Notes: generated by a model not told the origin, from the letters alone. A stretch of 33,421 nucleotides of DNA from Desulfovibrio piger ATCC 29098 (GCF_000156375.1 NZ_DS996360.1:192820-226240); one strand, 5' to 3'. Counted from the first letter of the stretch, positions 17,742 to 26,912 are shown. Program-made: numbers and translations.

Positions 17742-18296
17742 TTAACGGTTGAAGGAGCGGGCGAAGAGATCCTGGATGGCGTCGCGGCCGTTGTCTTCCA
17801 GGAAGCGGGTGCCCGTAGCGGCAAAGTGGGCATGCTCGATGACGGGCTTTTCCACCGGGGTCCAGACTTCCTTGTCCCAGGTGAACCAGCCGTTCTTGGG
17901 CTGGTCGAACACCAGCAGGGGCTTATTGCAGATCTTGGCGAATTCGGCACCCCAGCCGGTACCGCCCTTGACGGTGTTGTCGGGCTGGATGGCACCGATG
18001 ACGATGACCTGGTTGCCGCTGCTGACCTGCCAGCAGATGGACTGCAGCACTTTGCGGAAGATGGGGGCGCGGGTGTATTCGCGGTTCATGAGCTTGGAGA
18101 CGTAGGTCAGGCTCACGTCCTTGAGCGCCAGCTCTTCGGAGGTAAGCACGCGCACGCCGCGCTTGCGCTCGATCTGATGACCTTCAAAGCTGTAGTTGAC
18201 TTCTTCGATGCCCCAGCCTTCGGCCAGAGCGCCGAAAAACTGTTCGGTCCCGGCAGCGCCGCCGCTGTAGAGAACACACTGTTTGGGATTGAGCAT
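17742..18296 (-). CDS. SLOG/LOG-like nucleotide-binding protein of unknown function
   Basis: 184 residues, soluble. The opening CVLYSGGAAGTEQFFGALAE (7-26) is a Rossmann-type loop like those of the SLOG superfamily, and VIVIGAIQPDNTVKGGTGWG (about 97-116) followed by EFAKICNKPLLVFDQ gives a second nucleotide-handling segment, as in proteins that bind NAD- or ADP-ribose-like ligands. No catalytic assignment is possible. It has a strong GAGGAGG before its ATG, lies upstream of the ahb-hemL pair and may be co-transcribed with it. The family assignment is from pattern recognition only. Confidence 0.75.
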   Translation of the reverse strand: MLNPKQCVLYSGGAAGTEQFFGALAEGWGIEEVNYSFEGHQIERKRGVRVLTSEELALKDVSLTYVSKLMNREYTRAPIFRKVLQSICWQVSSGNQVIVIGAIQPDNTVKGGTGWGAEFAKICNKPLLVFDQPKNGWFTWDKEVWTPVEKPVIEHAHFAATGTRFLEDNGRDAIQDLFARSFNR

Positions 18297-18457
18297 GCAA
18301 GCCTCCTCATTAAGATTGCTTCGTGCGGTACTCCCGGCACGTCTTTCACATCATGGCAGAATTTGCCGCGCTCGGCAAGGCGGGGGGAGCTTGGCCCGCG
18401 CCCTGTGCGGCGGGAGAGTATGCTGTTTTTTCTGCTGTCCGTCACGGTCCTTTGCCA

Positions 18458-18495
18458 ATAAAAAAAGCCCCGGAAGCGATGCACCCGGGGCGTTT
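18458..18495 (-). terminator. intrinsic terminator of the RRM protein gene
   Basis: Minus-strand GCCCCGG (18485-18491) pairs with CCGGGGC (18467-18473), followed by seven T residues, about 20 bases after the stop codon. Confidence 0.88.
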
Positions 18496-18515
18496 CTTAT
18501 GTCCGCGGGAATTCC

Positions 18516-18782
18516 CTAGTAGCGGGGAGGACGCGGGGCGCGGGGTTTGGCTTCGTTGACGCGAAGGGTGCGACCACCAAAGCTGTAGTTATCCAGAGCT
18601 TCGATGGCAGCCTGAGCTTCACCGTCTTCCATTTCCACGAAGCCGAAGCCACGGGCACGGCCGGTTTCCCTGTCGCTGACCAGTTTCACCGACAGAACTT
18701 TGCCGTATTCGGCAAAAAGATCCTGTACCTGTTCTTCAGTAGCGGCCCAGGGGAGGTTCCCAACATAGATGGACTTGGACAT
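18516..18782 (-). CDS. small RRM RNA-binding protein
   Basis: 88 residues forming one RNA recognition motif: RNP2 IYVGNL (5-10) and RNP1 RGFGFVEM (44-51), followed by a short basic, Pro/Arg-rich tail (PRAPRPPRY). Bacterial proteins of this kind are single-stranded-RNA binders, often cold-induced; the target is unknown. The ATG at 18782 follows GAGAGGG; an upstream in-frame ATG would add 30 hydrophobic residues with no family match. It is a single-gene unit with a terminator and a long leader. Confidence 0.92.
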   Translation of the reverse strand: MSKSIYVGNLPWAATEEQVQDLFAEYGKVLSVKLVSDRETGRARGFGFVEMEDGEAQAAIEALDNYSFGGRTLRVNEAKPRAPRPPRY

Positions 18783-18862
18783 GAAAAAACACCCTCTCGA
18801 AAGTGACAGACACGCCGCATGTGATCCCCAAAACGGCTTGAAGACCTGCGGCAATTGAAAAA

Positions 18863-18891
18863 ACAGAAACATGCTTTGCGGGGCTTGTCAA
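18863..18891 (-). promoter_or_regulatory. candidate RRM gene promoter
   Basis: Minus-strand TTGACA (18886-18891), 17 bases, then a poor -10 TTCTGT (18863-18868), about 80 bases before the start codon. Confidence 0.35.
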
Positions 18892-19495
18892 CGCAGACTG
18901 GCGGAAAAAGTCCGTTATTTCTTGATTTTTTCGGTTTTTTGCCCCTGTTTTGAGGGGCCTTTCGGGGGGCGAACAGGCTGAATTATCAGGCAAAGAAGAG
19001 GGTAATAGGGCGGTGTTCGCGTTTTTTTTCACAAAATCATTTTTCTTTGCACAAAGGTGCCGGGATGGCTGGAAAAATGCTGGTTGAGCGCACAATCTTT
19101 TGCCTTTGGAGAGCCGGGAGGGAGGCGCCGCCCCGGGGAGGCCCGGACAGGAGAAAACGGATGGGGATGAACGGCGACAGGGCAGGAGCAGGACGCAGGA
19201 AAGGCGCATAAAGCATGGAGGGACAGTACGGGGAGGAGGCAGGCAAGAGCCGGAGGCTATGATGGGATTTTGTCCGGAATGCGCTCCTCTGTGTCCTTTT
19301 CAGGGCGGGTGGCGGTAGAGGCGGGGAATGGAGGCTACCGGAACGGGAGGACGTTGCACAGACGGCCCGGGAAGGAGCATAGGGGGCCCGGAGACATCCC
19401 TCCCGGGGCGGAGTCGCCGGGCAGGATGGAGCGGGGCCTTCGCACGGGGCAGACCTTCCGCATGGGCTCGCAGGCCGCACCCGCCAGTGACGCAA
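18892..19495. other. 600-base stretch without recognisable gene
   Basis: The left part (to about 19060) is AT-rich with T-runs and a small GCCCCT/AGGGGC hairpin near 18949-18966. The right part is purine-rich on the plus strand. No open frame has protein-like composition or a ribosome binding site, and no RNA gene was recognised. Confidence 0.5.
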
Positions 19496-19535
19496 AGAGC
19501 CCCGCGGGCATCGGCAGCGATGCGGGCGGGGCTCT
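19496..19535 (-). terminator. hairpin terminator of dnaB (weak T-tract)
   Basis: AGAGCCCCGC (19496-19505) pairs with GCGGGGCTCT (19526-19535), with an inner GCATCG/CGATGC stem. Only three T residues follow on the minus strand. It is 15 bases after the dnaB stop. Confidence 0.6.
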
Positions 19536-19550
19536 TCGATCCGTGATCCG

Positions 19551-21017
19551 TTATTGCGGCGTTTCCGAAGGGGCCCAGTCGGGGGCCAGGTCTTCGAAGG
19601 CCGTATAGGGCGACATGTAGAGCAGCTCGGCCACGCCCACGGGACCGTTGCGCTGCTTGCCGATGATGATCTCGGCGATGCCCTGCACCGGCCGGTCGGC
19701 GGGCTTGGTGAACTTGTACACGTCGTCGCGGTAGACGAACATGATGACGTCGGCGTCCTGCTCGATGGCGCCCGATTCACGCAGGTCCGAGAGCATGGGG
19801 CGCTTGTCGCCGCGTTCTTCCACTTTTCGGTTGAGCTGCGAAAGGGCCACCACGGGCACGTTCATTTCCTTGGCCAGGCCCTTGAGGGAGCGGGAGATGT
19901 CCGAGATCTCCAGTTCGCGCGAGTCGGTGCGGCGGCTGGTGCGCATGAGCTGGAGGTAGTCCACGATGACCAGGCCCAGGCCTTTTTCGGCCTTGAGGCG
20001 ACGGGCACGGGCGCGCAGCTCCAGGGTGGTCAGGGCCGGGGTGTCGTCGATGTAGATGGGCGCGCGCGAGATGACGTCGGCCGCGGTGTAAAGGTTGCTC
20101 CAGTCCGCGTCGGTGAGCAGGGCCGGGCGGCGCAGCTTGGACATGTCCACCTTGCCCCACACGGCCAGCATGCGCTGCATGAGCTGTTCCTTGCTCATTT
20201 CCAGCGAGAACACGGCCACGGGCACGCCCTGGCGGATGGCGGCATTGAGGCCCATGCAGAGCGAGAAGGCCGTCTTGCCCATACTGGGACGGGCGGCCAC
20301 GATGATGAGGTCCGAGGGCTGGAGCCCGGCGGTGAGCTTGTCCAGGCGCGTGTAGCCGGTGGTGACGCCGGTGATGACGTCGCGGGAGTCGGCCAGCTTG
20401 GACAGGTTCTCGAACACGCTGTCCACCAGTTCGCGGGCGCCGGTGAAGTCGCGGCCCGTGGTGCGCTGGGAGATGGCGAACACGGCCTGTTCGGACTCGT
20501 CCAGCAGGCTGCCCACCTCGCGCGAGGCGTCGTAACAGTTGCTGATGATGGACGAGCAGGCATTGATGAGGCCGCGCTGCAGGGATTTGTCGCGCACGAT
20601 GGTGGCGTAATATTCGGCATTGGCGCCGGAGACCACGGCCTGGGCCAGGTCGGCCAGATAGACGGCCCCGCCGGCCTCCTCAAGGGCATTGTTGCTCTTG
20701 AGCTGCTCGGCGGTGGAGATGAGGTCGATGGGCGCGCTTTTGCGGTACAGGTCCAGGAAGGCCCGGAAGATGGTGGCATGGGCCGGCAGATAGAAGTCCG
20801 TGTCCGCGATGAGGTCCACGATGACGTGCATGAGCTGGGGCCGCATGAGGATGCCGCCCAGCACGGCCTGTTCGGCTTCGGGGCTGTGGGGCGGCACGCG
20901 CCGCAGCAGATCGTTCTCCGCGGTGCGGGCGCGGTCGTTGGCCTCGCTGGTGCGGGGCGCGCCGGACTGGCGGGGGGACGGGGAAGAGGCGGAGCCGAAA
21001 GGTTCGTTGCTGGCCAT
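19551..21017 (-). CDS. dnaB: replicative DNA helicase
   Basis: Hexameric 5'-3' helicase of the replication fork. The 488 residues have an N-terminal unstructured stretch (1-38), the N-terminal DnaB domain (PPHSPEAEQAVLGGILM, 42-58) and the RecA-like C-terminal domain. Walker A is AARPSMGKT (241-249) and Walker B LVIVDYLQLM (349-358); the later SQLNRKVEERGDKRP and DLRESGAIEQDADVI are DnaB motifs H3/H4. No intein is present. The ATG at 21017 was chosen because the frame upstream loses protein character and a promoter lies there; the ribosome binding site (GAGAT) is weak. dnaB is downstream of rplI, a common order. Confidence 0.96.
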   Translation of the reverse strand: MASNEPFGSASSPSPRQSGAPRTSEANDRARTAENDLLRRVPPHSPEAEQAVLGGILMRPQLMHVIVDLIADTDFYLPAHATIFRAFLDLYRKSAPIDLISTAEQLKSNNALEEAGGAVYLADLAQAVVSGANAEYYATIVRDKSLQRGLINACSSIISNCYDASREVGSLLDESEQAVFAISQRTTGRDFTGARELVDSVFENLSKLADSRDVITGVTTGYTRLDKLTAGLQPSDLIIVAARPSMGKTAFSLCMGLNAAIRQGVPVAVFSLEMSKEQLMQRMLAVWGKVDMSKLRRPALLTDADWSNLYTAADVISRAPIYIDDTPALTTLELRARARRLKAEKGLGLVIVDYLQLMRTSRRTDSRELEISDISRSLKGLAKEMNVPVVALSQLNRKVEERGDKRPMLSDLRESGAIEQDADVIMFVYRDDVYKFTKPADRPVQGIAEIIIGKQRNGPVGVAELLYMSPYTAFEDLAPDWAPSETPQ

Positions 21018-21057
21018 GATGATCTCGCGGGTTCGGGATGAGTTTTGTTGCCTGAAA

Positions 21058-21086
21058 GGCATACGGGTTGCGCTGGTGCCTGTCAA
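21058..21086 (-). promoter_or_regulatory. dnaB promoter
   Basis: Minus-strand TTGACA (21081-21086), 17-base spacer, TATGCC (21058-21063), about 40 bases before the dnaB start. Confidence 0.6.
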
Positions 21087-21382
21087 TGCGGTGGCCGGGT
21101 CTTGGAAGCGCAGGGCACCGTGCCTGTTCTGTCCGGTGCGGCGAGGGGGGCAGGAGCTTCCACGCAGGCGAACAGGGCCTTGCGGACGACAGGTGAGCAG
21201 GAAAAGCACGGGGCCGGTGGCGTCCCCAGCCGGCAGGAAGAAATGCAGGCAGAGGCTCCCTGTCGGGACCGCCTGGGTGGAAGAAATTGTGCAGGCGCAC
21301 GGGCCTTGTCCTGGGACGGGAACAGGGCGGGACCGGAAGGCGATGCGCATGACGCGCCGCCATGTCTGGAAACGGCAGGCAT
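21087..21382. other. gap between rplI terminator and dnaB promoter, no gene seen
   Basis: About 300 GC-rich bases. Long open frames here are only frame-continuations of dnaB with no ribosome binding site and Cys/Pro/Arg-rich composition. No repeat or RNA was recognised. Confidence 0.5.
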
Positions 21383-21411
21383 GAAAAAAGCCCCGCTCGA
21401 TGAGCGGGGCT
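21383..21411 (-). terminator. intrinsic terminator of the rpsF-rpsR-rplI operon
   Basis: Minus-strand AGCCCCGCTC/GAGCGGGGCT stem (21402-21411 and 21389-21398) with a three-base loop, followed by six T residues. Confidence 0.93.
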
Positions 21412-21446
21412 TCGATCAGCATTGGGCCGGAAGGCCGACGCCTGCC

Positions 21447-21956
21447 TTATTCGGCTTCGGCGGCGGGAGCTTCAGCTTCGGCTTCGGGCTGGGCTTCTTC
21501 TTCCACCACGGGATGGTCGGAAACGACCTTCACCGGCACGGTGGCCACGATGCTGGCGTGCAGGCGCACGCGCACGGGATGATCACCCAGGGTACGGATG
21601 GGGGCGTCCATGAGGATGCGACGGCGGTCCACATCCACGCCCAGAGCGGCCAGGGCATCGCCGATGATGCTGCTGGTCACGGAGCCGTACAGCTTGTCGT
21701 TGTCGCCCACGTGCATGGGGATGACGACTTCCAGGGCTTCCAGCTTGGCGCACAGGGCCTGGGCGTCAGCGCGCAGGGCATCCATGCGTTCCTGGAGCTT
21801 CTTGCGTTCCAGTTCAAAGGCCTTCATGTTGGCTTCGGAAGCCACCATGGCCAGGCCCTGGGGCAGCAGGAAGTTACGGCCGTAGCCGGGCTTCACGGTG
21901 ACGACGTCGCCAAGGTTGCCGAGATTTTCCACGTCGGCGCGGAGTATCAGTTTCAT
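21447..21956 (-). CDS. rplI: 50S ribosomal protein L9
   Basis: 169 residues. The N-terminal domain carries the L9 signature DVENLGNLGDVVTVKPGYGR (8-27) and RNFLLPQGLA; a long helix (about 42-75) links it to the C-terminal rRNA-binding domain ending near 150. An extra tail of about 20 residues rich in Glu and Ala (AEAEAPAAEAE) follows and is not part of the usual 149-residue protein. AAGGAGG lies before the ATG. It is the last gene of the operon, 10 bases after rpsR. Confidence 0.97.
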   Translation of the reverse strand: MKLILRADVENLGNLGDVVTVKPGYGRNFLLPQGLAMVASEANMKAFELERKKLQERMDALRADAQALCAKLEALEVVIPMHVGDNDKLYGSVTSSIIGDALAALGVDVDRRRILMDAPIRTLGDHPVRVRLHASIVATVPVKVVSDHPVVEEEAQPEAEAEAPAAEAE

Positions 21957-21966
21957 GTGCGCCTCC

Positions 21967-22230
21967 TTAGATCATGCTCTTTTTCTTGACGGTGGAATCA
22001 TGCGTGGCGGTGTAGATGAGCAGGGCCATCTGGCGGGCACGCTTGATTTCGCGGGTCAGCAGACGCTGATGGTGCGCGCAGGTACCGGTGATGCGGCGGG
22101 CGATGATCTTGCCGCGTTCGGTGATGAAGTCGCGCAGGATGTCAGGGCGCTTGTAGTTCAGGGGCAGATCCTTGTCCGCGCAGAAGCGGCAGAACTTGCG
22201 ACGGGGGGCAAACTTCTTCTTGAAAGCCAT
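21967..22230 (-). CDS. rpsR: 30S ribosomal protein S18
   Basis: 87 residues with the S18 core [21 protein letters not shown] and [19 protein letters not shown]. Cys14-x2-Cys17, together with the Cys-Ala-His-His later, suggests the zinc-binding form of S18. The start codon overlaps the rpsF stop (TAATG), so S6 and S18, which bind the ribosome as a pair, are made together. Confidence 0.97.
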   Translation of the reverse strand: MAFKKKFAPRRKFCRFCADKDLPLNYKRPDILRDFITERGKIIARRITGTCAHHQRLLTREIKRARQMALLIYTATHDSTVKKKSMI

Positions 22231-22532
22231 TACGCGACCTCCACTTCTTCAGCCAGTTTGACGGTCACGAACTTGAAGATGCCGTCGGTGATGCGCACGT
22301 TGCGTTCCAGTTCGGCCACCAGTTCGGCGGGAGCCTGGTACACGAGGCGCACATAGTAGCCGCGCATCTGCTTGCGCACGGGGTAGGCCAGATCGCGCAT
22401 GCCCCAGTGATCCACTTCTTCCATCACGCCGTTTTCGCGTTCCACCACGCCGGTCAGGGCGGTCAGGATGCCCTCACGGGTCTCGGCGGACAGCTCCGGC
22501 GAAAGGAGGAGCAGGGTTTCAAATTTCCGCAT
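22230..22532 (-). CDS. rpsF: 30S ribosomal protein S6
   Basis: 100 residues, the usual length. [14 protein letters not shown] (2-15), the central [20 protein letters not shown] and the last strand [13 protein letters not shown] fit S6. The ATG at 22532 has AAGGAGAT upstream. It is the first gene of the operon, with a promoter and a leader hairpin just upstream. Confidence 0.97.
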   Translation of the reverse strand: MRKFETLLLLSPELSAETREGILTALTGVVERENGVMEEVDHWGMRDLAYPVRKQMRGYYVRLVYQAPAELVAELERNVRITDGIFKFVTVKLAEEVEVA

Positions 22533-22555
22533 GGTTATCTCCTTTTGGACTGACA

Positions 22556-22578
22556 GCCCGTACCCCTCTGGTACGAGC
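22556..22578 (-). promoter_or_regulatory. rpsF leader hairpin, possible S6:S18 autoregulatory site
   Basis: Between promoter and ribosome binding site the minus strand reads GCTCGTACC, loop AGAGG, GGTACGGGC: a 9-bp stem with one G-U pair. S6:S18 are known to bind leader RNA of rpsF operons in many bacteria; I do not see the canonical CCG bulge clearly, so the role is inferred from position. Confidence 0.45.
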
Positions 22579-22590
22579 AAGGGAAGACGC

Positions 22591-22619
22591 TCTATAGCCG
22601 CAAGCAGCGCGTCTGTCAA
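22591..22619 (-). promoter_or_regulatory. rpsF operon promoter
   Basis: Minus-strand TTGACA (22614-22619), 17-base spacer, TATAGA (22591-22596): one of the best sigma-70-type promoters in the window. Confidence 0.75.
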
Positions 22620-22752
22620 GTTTTTGGCCGCAAAAGCGGCGGAAAAATCTTTTGGGGAGCGATCGCGGGGCCGTTCCGCCCTTCGTCACGGGTGGGGCGG
22701 GCTTGCCCGCATGTCCGGGACGGATGCCGTATGCCGGGTACCGCGCGCCGGC

Positions 22753-23880
22753 CTACTTGTGGTACACGCGCGGGCTGCCCTGGCCCAGCAGGCAGAGCAG
22801 CTCGTACGAAAAGCCGCCGCAGGCTTCGGCCAGCTCGTCGATGCTGACGGGCGTCTCGCCCGGTGCGGCGGGGCCGCCCAGCAGCCAGGCCAGGTCACCG
22901 GCGTGGGCCGGCAGGCCCGTGACGTCGATCATGAACATGCCCATGCAGATGCGGCCCACCTGGGGCGCACGGCGGCCGTTGACCAGCACGTGGATGCGGC
23001 CGGAGGCACCGCGGGGATAGCCCGTGGCATAGCCAGCGCCCACCACGGCCACGCTCATCTCGCGCGGCGCGATGAAGGTCTGGCCATAGGAGATGCCTTC
23101 GCCGGGCTTGAGGTGACGCACCTGCAACAGGGGGGCGCTCACCTCCATGACGGGTTCCAGGCCCGCGCCGCGTCCTTCCCAGGCCGTGCCCCGGAAGGGG
23201 TTGCCGCCGTAGAGCGAGAAGCCCGGGCGGCAGAGTTCGAAGCGGCTCTCGGGCCAGCCCATGGTCCCGGCCGAGTTGGCCAGGGAACGCTTGAGGGACG
23301 GGTAGGCCGCCCGCAGGCTGTCGGTCATGGCCGTGAACTTTTCCAGCTGGCGGCGGGTGAAGGCCTCCTGTTCCGGCATGTCGGCACAGGGAAAGTGCGA
23401 GACGGCCAGGGAAGGCTTGAGGCCGGGACAGGCGCGCAGGCGCTCCAACAGGGCCGGGATGTCTTCCGCGCTGAAGCCCAGGCGGCTCATGCCCGTATCC
23501 AGCTTGATGGCCACGCCCCAGGGATCGGCCGGGCTGCTCAGGGCGGCGGCCTTTTCCAGGGCCTCGAAACCGGTGATGAGGGGCGTCAGGCCGCAGGCAT
23601 TGGCCTGTTGCCAGTCTTCGTCGTTCTGGCAGCCCAGCAGGGGCAGGATGGTCTGGGCCAGGCCGTCCTGGCGCAGGCAGATGCCCTCCGCCACGGTGCC
23701 CACGGCAAAATGGCGGGCGCCGGCGGCGTCCAGGGCGTGGGCCACTTCGGTCATGCCGTGACCGTAGGCATCGGATTTGATGACAGGCATGAGTCTGTCG
23801 GGCCGGCCCATGCGGCTGAAGTTGCGGACAAGGGCTCCCAGGCGGATATGACAGCGGGAAGGGGTGAATGTGCAGCTCAT
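22753..23880 (-). CDS. alr: alanine racemase
   Basis: PLP enzyme that makes D-alanine for peptidoglycan. The 375 residues show PVIKSDAYGHG with the PLP Lys35, AIKLDTGMSRLGF (125-137), and the second catalytic residue Tyr265 in GEGISYGQTF. RICMGMFMIDVTG near the C-terminus belongs to the dimer-interface barrel/beta domain junction. GAGGAG lies before the ATG at 23880; the frame extends upstream but without family similarity. It has its own promoter and is divergent from tgt. No clear terminator follows. Confidence 0.96.
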   Translation of the reverse strand: MSCTFTPSRCHIRLGALVRNFSRMGRPDRLMPVIKSDAYGHGMTEVAHALDAAGARHFAVGTVAEGICLRQDGLAQTILPLLGCQNDEDWQQANACGLTPLITGFEALEKAAALSSPADPWGVAIKLDTGMSRLGFSAEDIPALLERLRACPGLKPSLAVSHFPCADMPEQEAFTRRQLEKFTAMTDSLRAAYPSLKRSLANSAGTMGWPESRFELCRPGFSLYGGNPFRGTAWEGRGAGLEPVMEVSAPLLQVRHLKPGEGISYGQTFIAPREMSVAVVGAGYATGYPRGASGRIHVLVNGRRAPQVGRICMGMFMIDVTGLPAHAGDLAWLLGGPAAPGETPVSIDELAEACGGFSYELLCLLGQGSPRVYHK

Positions 23881-23910
23881 GACGGCTCCTCGGATGAAAA
23901 ACAGGGAGGC

Positions 23911-23939
23911 AGCATAGCAACATTGCCCGGCAGGCACAA
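23911..23939 (-). promoter_or_regulatory. candidate alr promoter
   Basis: Minus-strand TTGTGC (23934-23939), 17-base spacer, TATGCT (23911-23916), about 30 bases before the start codon. Confidence 0.45.
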
Positions 23940-24041
23940 GGAAAGTCTGCCGTGATCCCGGCAACGGCCGGGTTTCACAGGCAAAAAATCCCGGCTCCGG
24001 ACGGCTTGTCTTTCCGCGCCCATCCGGCTAGTCTGCCCGCC

Positions 24042-25178
24042 ATGACACAATCCGTCTATACACTCGAACACAGCGACAATGCGGCCCGCGCCGGTCAGGT
24101 GCGCACGGCACACGGCGTCATCCCCACCCCCATCTTCATGCCCGTGGGCACCGTGGGCTCGGTCAAGGCCATCGCGCCGGACGATCTGGCCGCCATCGGC
24201 GCGCCCATCATCCTGGGCAATACCTACCACCTTTACCTGCGTCCCGGTGACGAGCTGGTGGCCCGGCACGGCGGCCTGCACGGCTTTGCCTCCTGGCCCG
24301 GCGCCATCCTCACCGACAGCGGCGGCTTCCAGGTCTTCAGCCTGAGCTCCCTGCGCAAGATCCGGGAGGAAGGCGTGGAGTTCCGTTCCCATCTGGACGG
24401 CTCCAAGCATCTGTTCACGCCCGAGAGCGTGGTGGGCATCCAGCGCAACCTCAATTCCGACATCATGATGGTGCTGGACGAATGCGTGCCCTATGGCGCG
24501 GACTATGCCTATACGGAAAAGTCCCTGGCCCTGACCACGCGCTGGGCCCTGCGCGCCCGTGCGGCCTATCCGCAGGGCAGCGGCCAGAACCTGCTGTTCG
24601 CCATCACCCAGGGCGGTTTCTTCAAGGATCTGCGCAAACGCTCCATCGAGGAACTGTGCTGCCATGATTTCGACGGTTTCGCCATCGGCGGCCTTTCGGT
24701 GGGCGAGAGCAAGCACATGCTCTACGACTTCATGTACGAAGTGGCGCCCCAGCTGCCCAAGGACAAGCCCCGCTACCTCATGGGCGTGGGCACGCCCCTG
24801 GACATCGCCCACGGCATCAACGCCGGTATCGACATGTTCGACTGCGTGCTGCCCACCCGCAACGCGCGCAACGGCACGCTCTATACCTCGCTGGGCAAGG
24901 TCAACATCAAGCGCAAGGAATACGCCGAGGACGACAGCCCCCTGGATCCGGCCTGCAACTGTTACACCTGCCGGACCTTCTCCCGTGCCTATCTGCGTCA
25001 TCTGTACGTCAGCAAGGAGCTGCTGGCCTTCCGCCTCAATTCCCTGCACAACCTGACCTACTTCCTCAATGTGGTCAGGCAGGCACGCCAGGCCATCCTG
25101 GAAGACCGTTACGCCTCCTTCCTGGCCCATATGGAAAGCCTCTATCCCGATGAGGCGGCCCAGGGACGGGGACTGTGA
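24042..25178 (+). CDS. tgt: tRNA-guanine transglycosylase
   Basis: Exchanges guanine-34 of GUN tRNAs for preQ1 on the way to queuosine. The 378 residues contain [17 protein letters not shown] (91-107), GGLSVGES (216-223), the catalytic/recognition segment [17 protein letters not shown] (262-278), and a zinc site of Cys305, Cys307, Cys310 and His336 (CxCx2C-x25-H). The ATG at 24042 starts the conserved domain; no clear Shine-Dalgarno sequence is present. The upstream frame has no family match. A monocistronic gene on present evidence. Confidence 0.97.
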   Translation: MTQSVYTLEHSDNAARAGQVRTAHGVIPTPIFMPVGTVGSVKAIAPDDLAAIGAPIILGNTYHLYLRPGDELVARHGGLHGFASWPGAILTDSGGFQVFSLSSLRKIREEGVEFRSHLDGSKHLFTPESVVGIQRNLNSDIMMVLDECVPYGADYAYTEKSLALTTRWALRARAAYPQGSGQNLLFAITQGGFFKDLRKRSIEELCCHDFDGFAIGGLSVGESKHMLYDFMYEVAPQLPKDKPRYLMGVGTPLDIAHGINAGIDMFDCVLPTRNARNGTLYTSLGKVNIKRKEYAEDDSPLDPACNCYTCRTFSRAYLRHLYVSKELLAFRLNSLHNLTYFLNVVRQARQAILEDRYASFLAHMESLYPDEAAQGRGL

Positions 25179-25225
25179 TAACAGTTTCTGATAACAGCCC
25201 GGCAGAACAGGAAAATATCGTAAAG

Positions 25226-25255
25226 TTGATTTTTTATATCAATTTTGGGTAGGAT
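25226..25255 (+). promoter_or_regulatory. diguanylate cyclase gene promoter
   Basis: TTGATT (25226-25231), 18-base spacer, TAGGAT (25250-25255), 38 bases before the ATG. TTGAT and ATCAA (25226-25242) form an interrupted palindrome over the -35/spacer, a possible operator. Confidence 0.5.
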
Positions 25256-25292
25256 GGCGGCACTCCCTGTATCCGAACTCAAGTGAGGGACC

Positions 25293-26912
25293 ATGTCCTT
25301 TCCTACTCACTCCGCGCCCTGCTTTACCTGGCATCTTCCGACGGACAGTCTCGTCTTTTGCGCACCGGCCCTGCTGTTGCTGGGGCTGACGCCGGAGACG
25401 GCGCCGCGGACCATGGCGGATTTCCTGGACCGGCTGCCGGAACCCCAGCGCCATTTCCTGCAACGCCAGCGCCAGATGGCCCTGACAGGGAAGGCGCCGG
25501 GCTGCCTGAGCTGTTCCTATACCTACAACGGCCGGCATATCCGCGAGGACCTGAACATCATCCAGTGCGATGCAGAGGGCAGGCCACAGACGATCCTCGG
25601 CACGTTCGACCTGCGGGATGAGGTCTCCCTGCCGGTAGGAGAAGACGGCGGCTACTGGACCTATATCAGGAAGGAAGGGGAGCTGCTGCTGGACGCCCGC
25701 TGTGCCGGTCTGCTGGGGCTGGCATCCGGGGCAGGGCCCCTGGACAGGGCCTCCCTGCGCCGTCTGCGCCGACTCTACCGGGCGGCGGGATCGCTGGCGC
25801 GTTTGCGCCGCTGGCTGGACATCCCCCTGTGTTCGGGGCGGCAGAGCCTGTTGCTGATGCCTTCCCGCTCCGAGGAGCTGCCGCTGCTGCTGACGGCTTC
25901 GGTCCTGCATCGGGACAGGGAAGGGCGTGCCCTGGTGGTATCGGGCAGCCTGGCGCCTTTCCTGGCGGGCAAGGCCGCTCCCGTGGGCGGTGCCGACCGC
26001 CTGCTGCTGGCCATGGATGCCTGCAGCGACGGTCTCTGGGACTGGGACGCCACCACCGGCAAGGTCTATTACAGCCAGAACTATCTGTCCATGCTGGGGC
26101 ATACGCCTGAGACCTATCCCGCCGAACTGGATTCCTGGGTGCGTTCCGTGCACCCTGACGATTACGAGAAGACCGTGAACATGCAGATGCGGGTCGCGGC
26201 TTCTCCCGCGGAGGGGGACGCTTTTTCCTGTACCTACCGCATCCGGCGGGCCGACGGCTCCTGGCTGTGGGTGCTGGGGCGCGGCTGTGTGACCAGCCGG
26301 GACAGTCAGGGACGGGCCCTGCGCATCGTGGGCATGCATACGGACATCAGTTCTCTCCAGCATGACCGCAACGTGCTGGAAAAGAAGATCCGTCTCGATC
26401 CCCTGACCGGCGTGTACAACCGCTACCATCTGGACGGGCTGCTCCAGCAGGTGCGCAAGGACAGGGGCCCCCTGAGCGTCCTCATGGCCGATGTCAACGG
26501 CCTGAAGATGATCAACGACCATCTTGGGCATCATACCGGTGACGAATTGCTGCGTACCGCGGCGCAACAGCTTTTGAAGCATATCCGGCAGGAGGACTGC
26601 CTTGCCCGCCTGGGTGGGGACGAGTTCGTGATGGTGCTGTCCTGTCCCTGCGATGTGGTGCGCGAACGGCTGTCCACCATCCGCAAGGCCCTGGACGCCT
26701 GGAATGCCGCCGGAGGCCTGCCGCTGGAGCTTTCCTTTGGCCTGGCGGGCTCTGATGACGGCTCCGTGGCGCCCGAGATACTGCTGCGTCAGGCCGATGC
26801 CCGCATGATGGAGGAGAAGAAGCAGGTGCGGGCCGCCTCCCATGCCCGCATCCGGGCCTGGCTGGAAGCCCGTACGGGCCGGAAGGTCCCTGTGGACGAT
26901 CCCCGGCTCTAG
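25293..26912 (+). CDS. PAS-GGDEF diguanylate cyclase
   Basis: 539 residues, no signal peptide or membrane helix, so a cytoplasmic sensor enzyme making cyclic di-GMP. The C-terminal cyclase domain (about 367-525) starts [16 protein letters not shown] and has the intact active site GGDEF (441-445). The product-inhibition site RQED (432-435) is exactly five residues before it. A PAS_3-type domain (about 235-355) has [14 protein letters not shown], a HPDD motif and [14 protein letters not shown]. Two N-terminal segments (about 10-110 and 120-228) look like degenerate PAS folds with no recognisable ligand signature. GAGGGA lies before the ATG. It stands between tgt and era but is probably transcribed alone. 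Confidence 0.93.
   Translation: MSFPTHSAPCFTWHLPTDSLVFCAPALLLLGLTPETAPRTMADFLDRLPEPQRHFLQRQRQMALTGKAPGCLSCSYTYNGRHIREDLNIIQCDAEGRPQTILGTFDLRDEVSLPVGEDGGYWTYIRKEGELLLDARCAGLLGLASGAGPLDRASLRRLRRLYRAAGSLARLRRWLDIPLCSGRQSLLLMPSRSEELPLLLTASVLHRDREGRALVVSGSLAPFLAGKAAPVGGADRLLLAMDACSDGLWDWDATTGKVYYSQNYLSMLGHTPETYPAELDSWVRSVHPDDYEKTVNMQMRVAASPAEGDAFSCTYRIRRADGSWLWVLGRGCVTSRDSQGRALRIVGMHTDISSLQHDRNVLEKKIRLDPLTGVYNRYHLDGLLQQVRKDRGPLSVLMADVNGLKMINDHLGHHTGDELLRTAAQQLLKHIRQEDCLARLGGDEFVMVLSCPCDVVRERLSTIRKALDAWNAAGGLPLELSFGLAGSDDGSVAPEILLRQADARMMEEKKQVRAASHARIRAWLEARTGRKVPVDDPRL

Noticed and set aside
22627..22640. GCCGC-AAAA-GCGGC hairpin as alr terminator
   Set aside because: On the minus strand it is followed by A residues, not T, and it borders the rpsF promoter.
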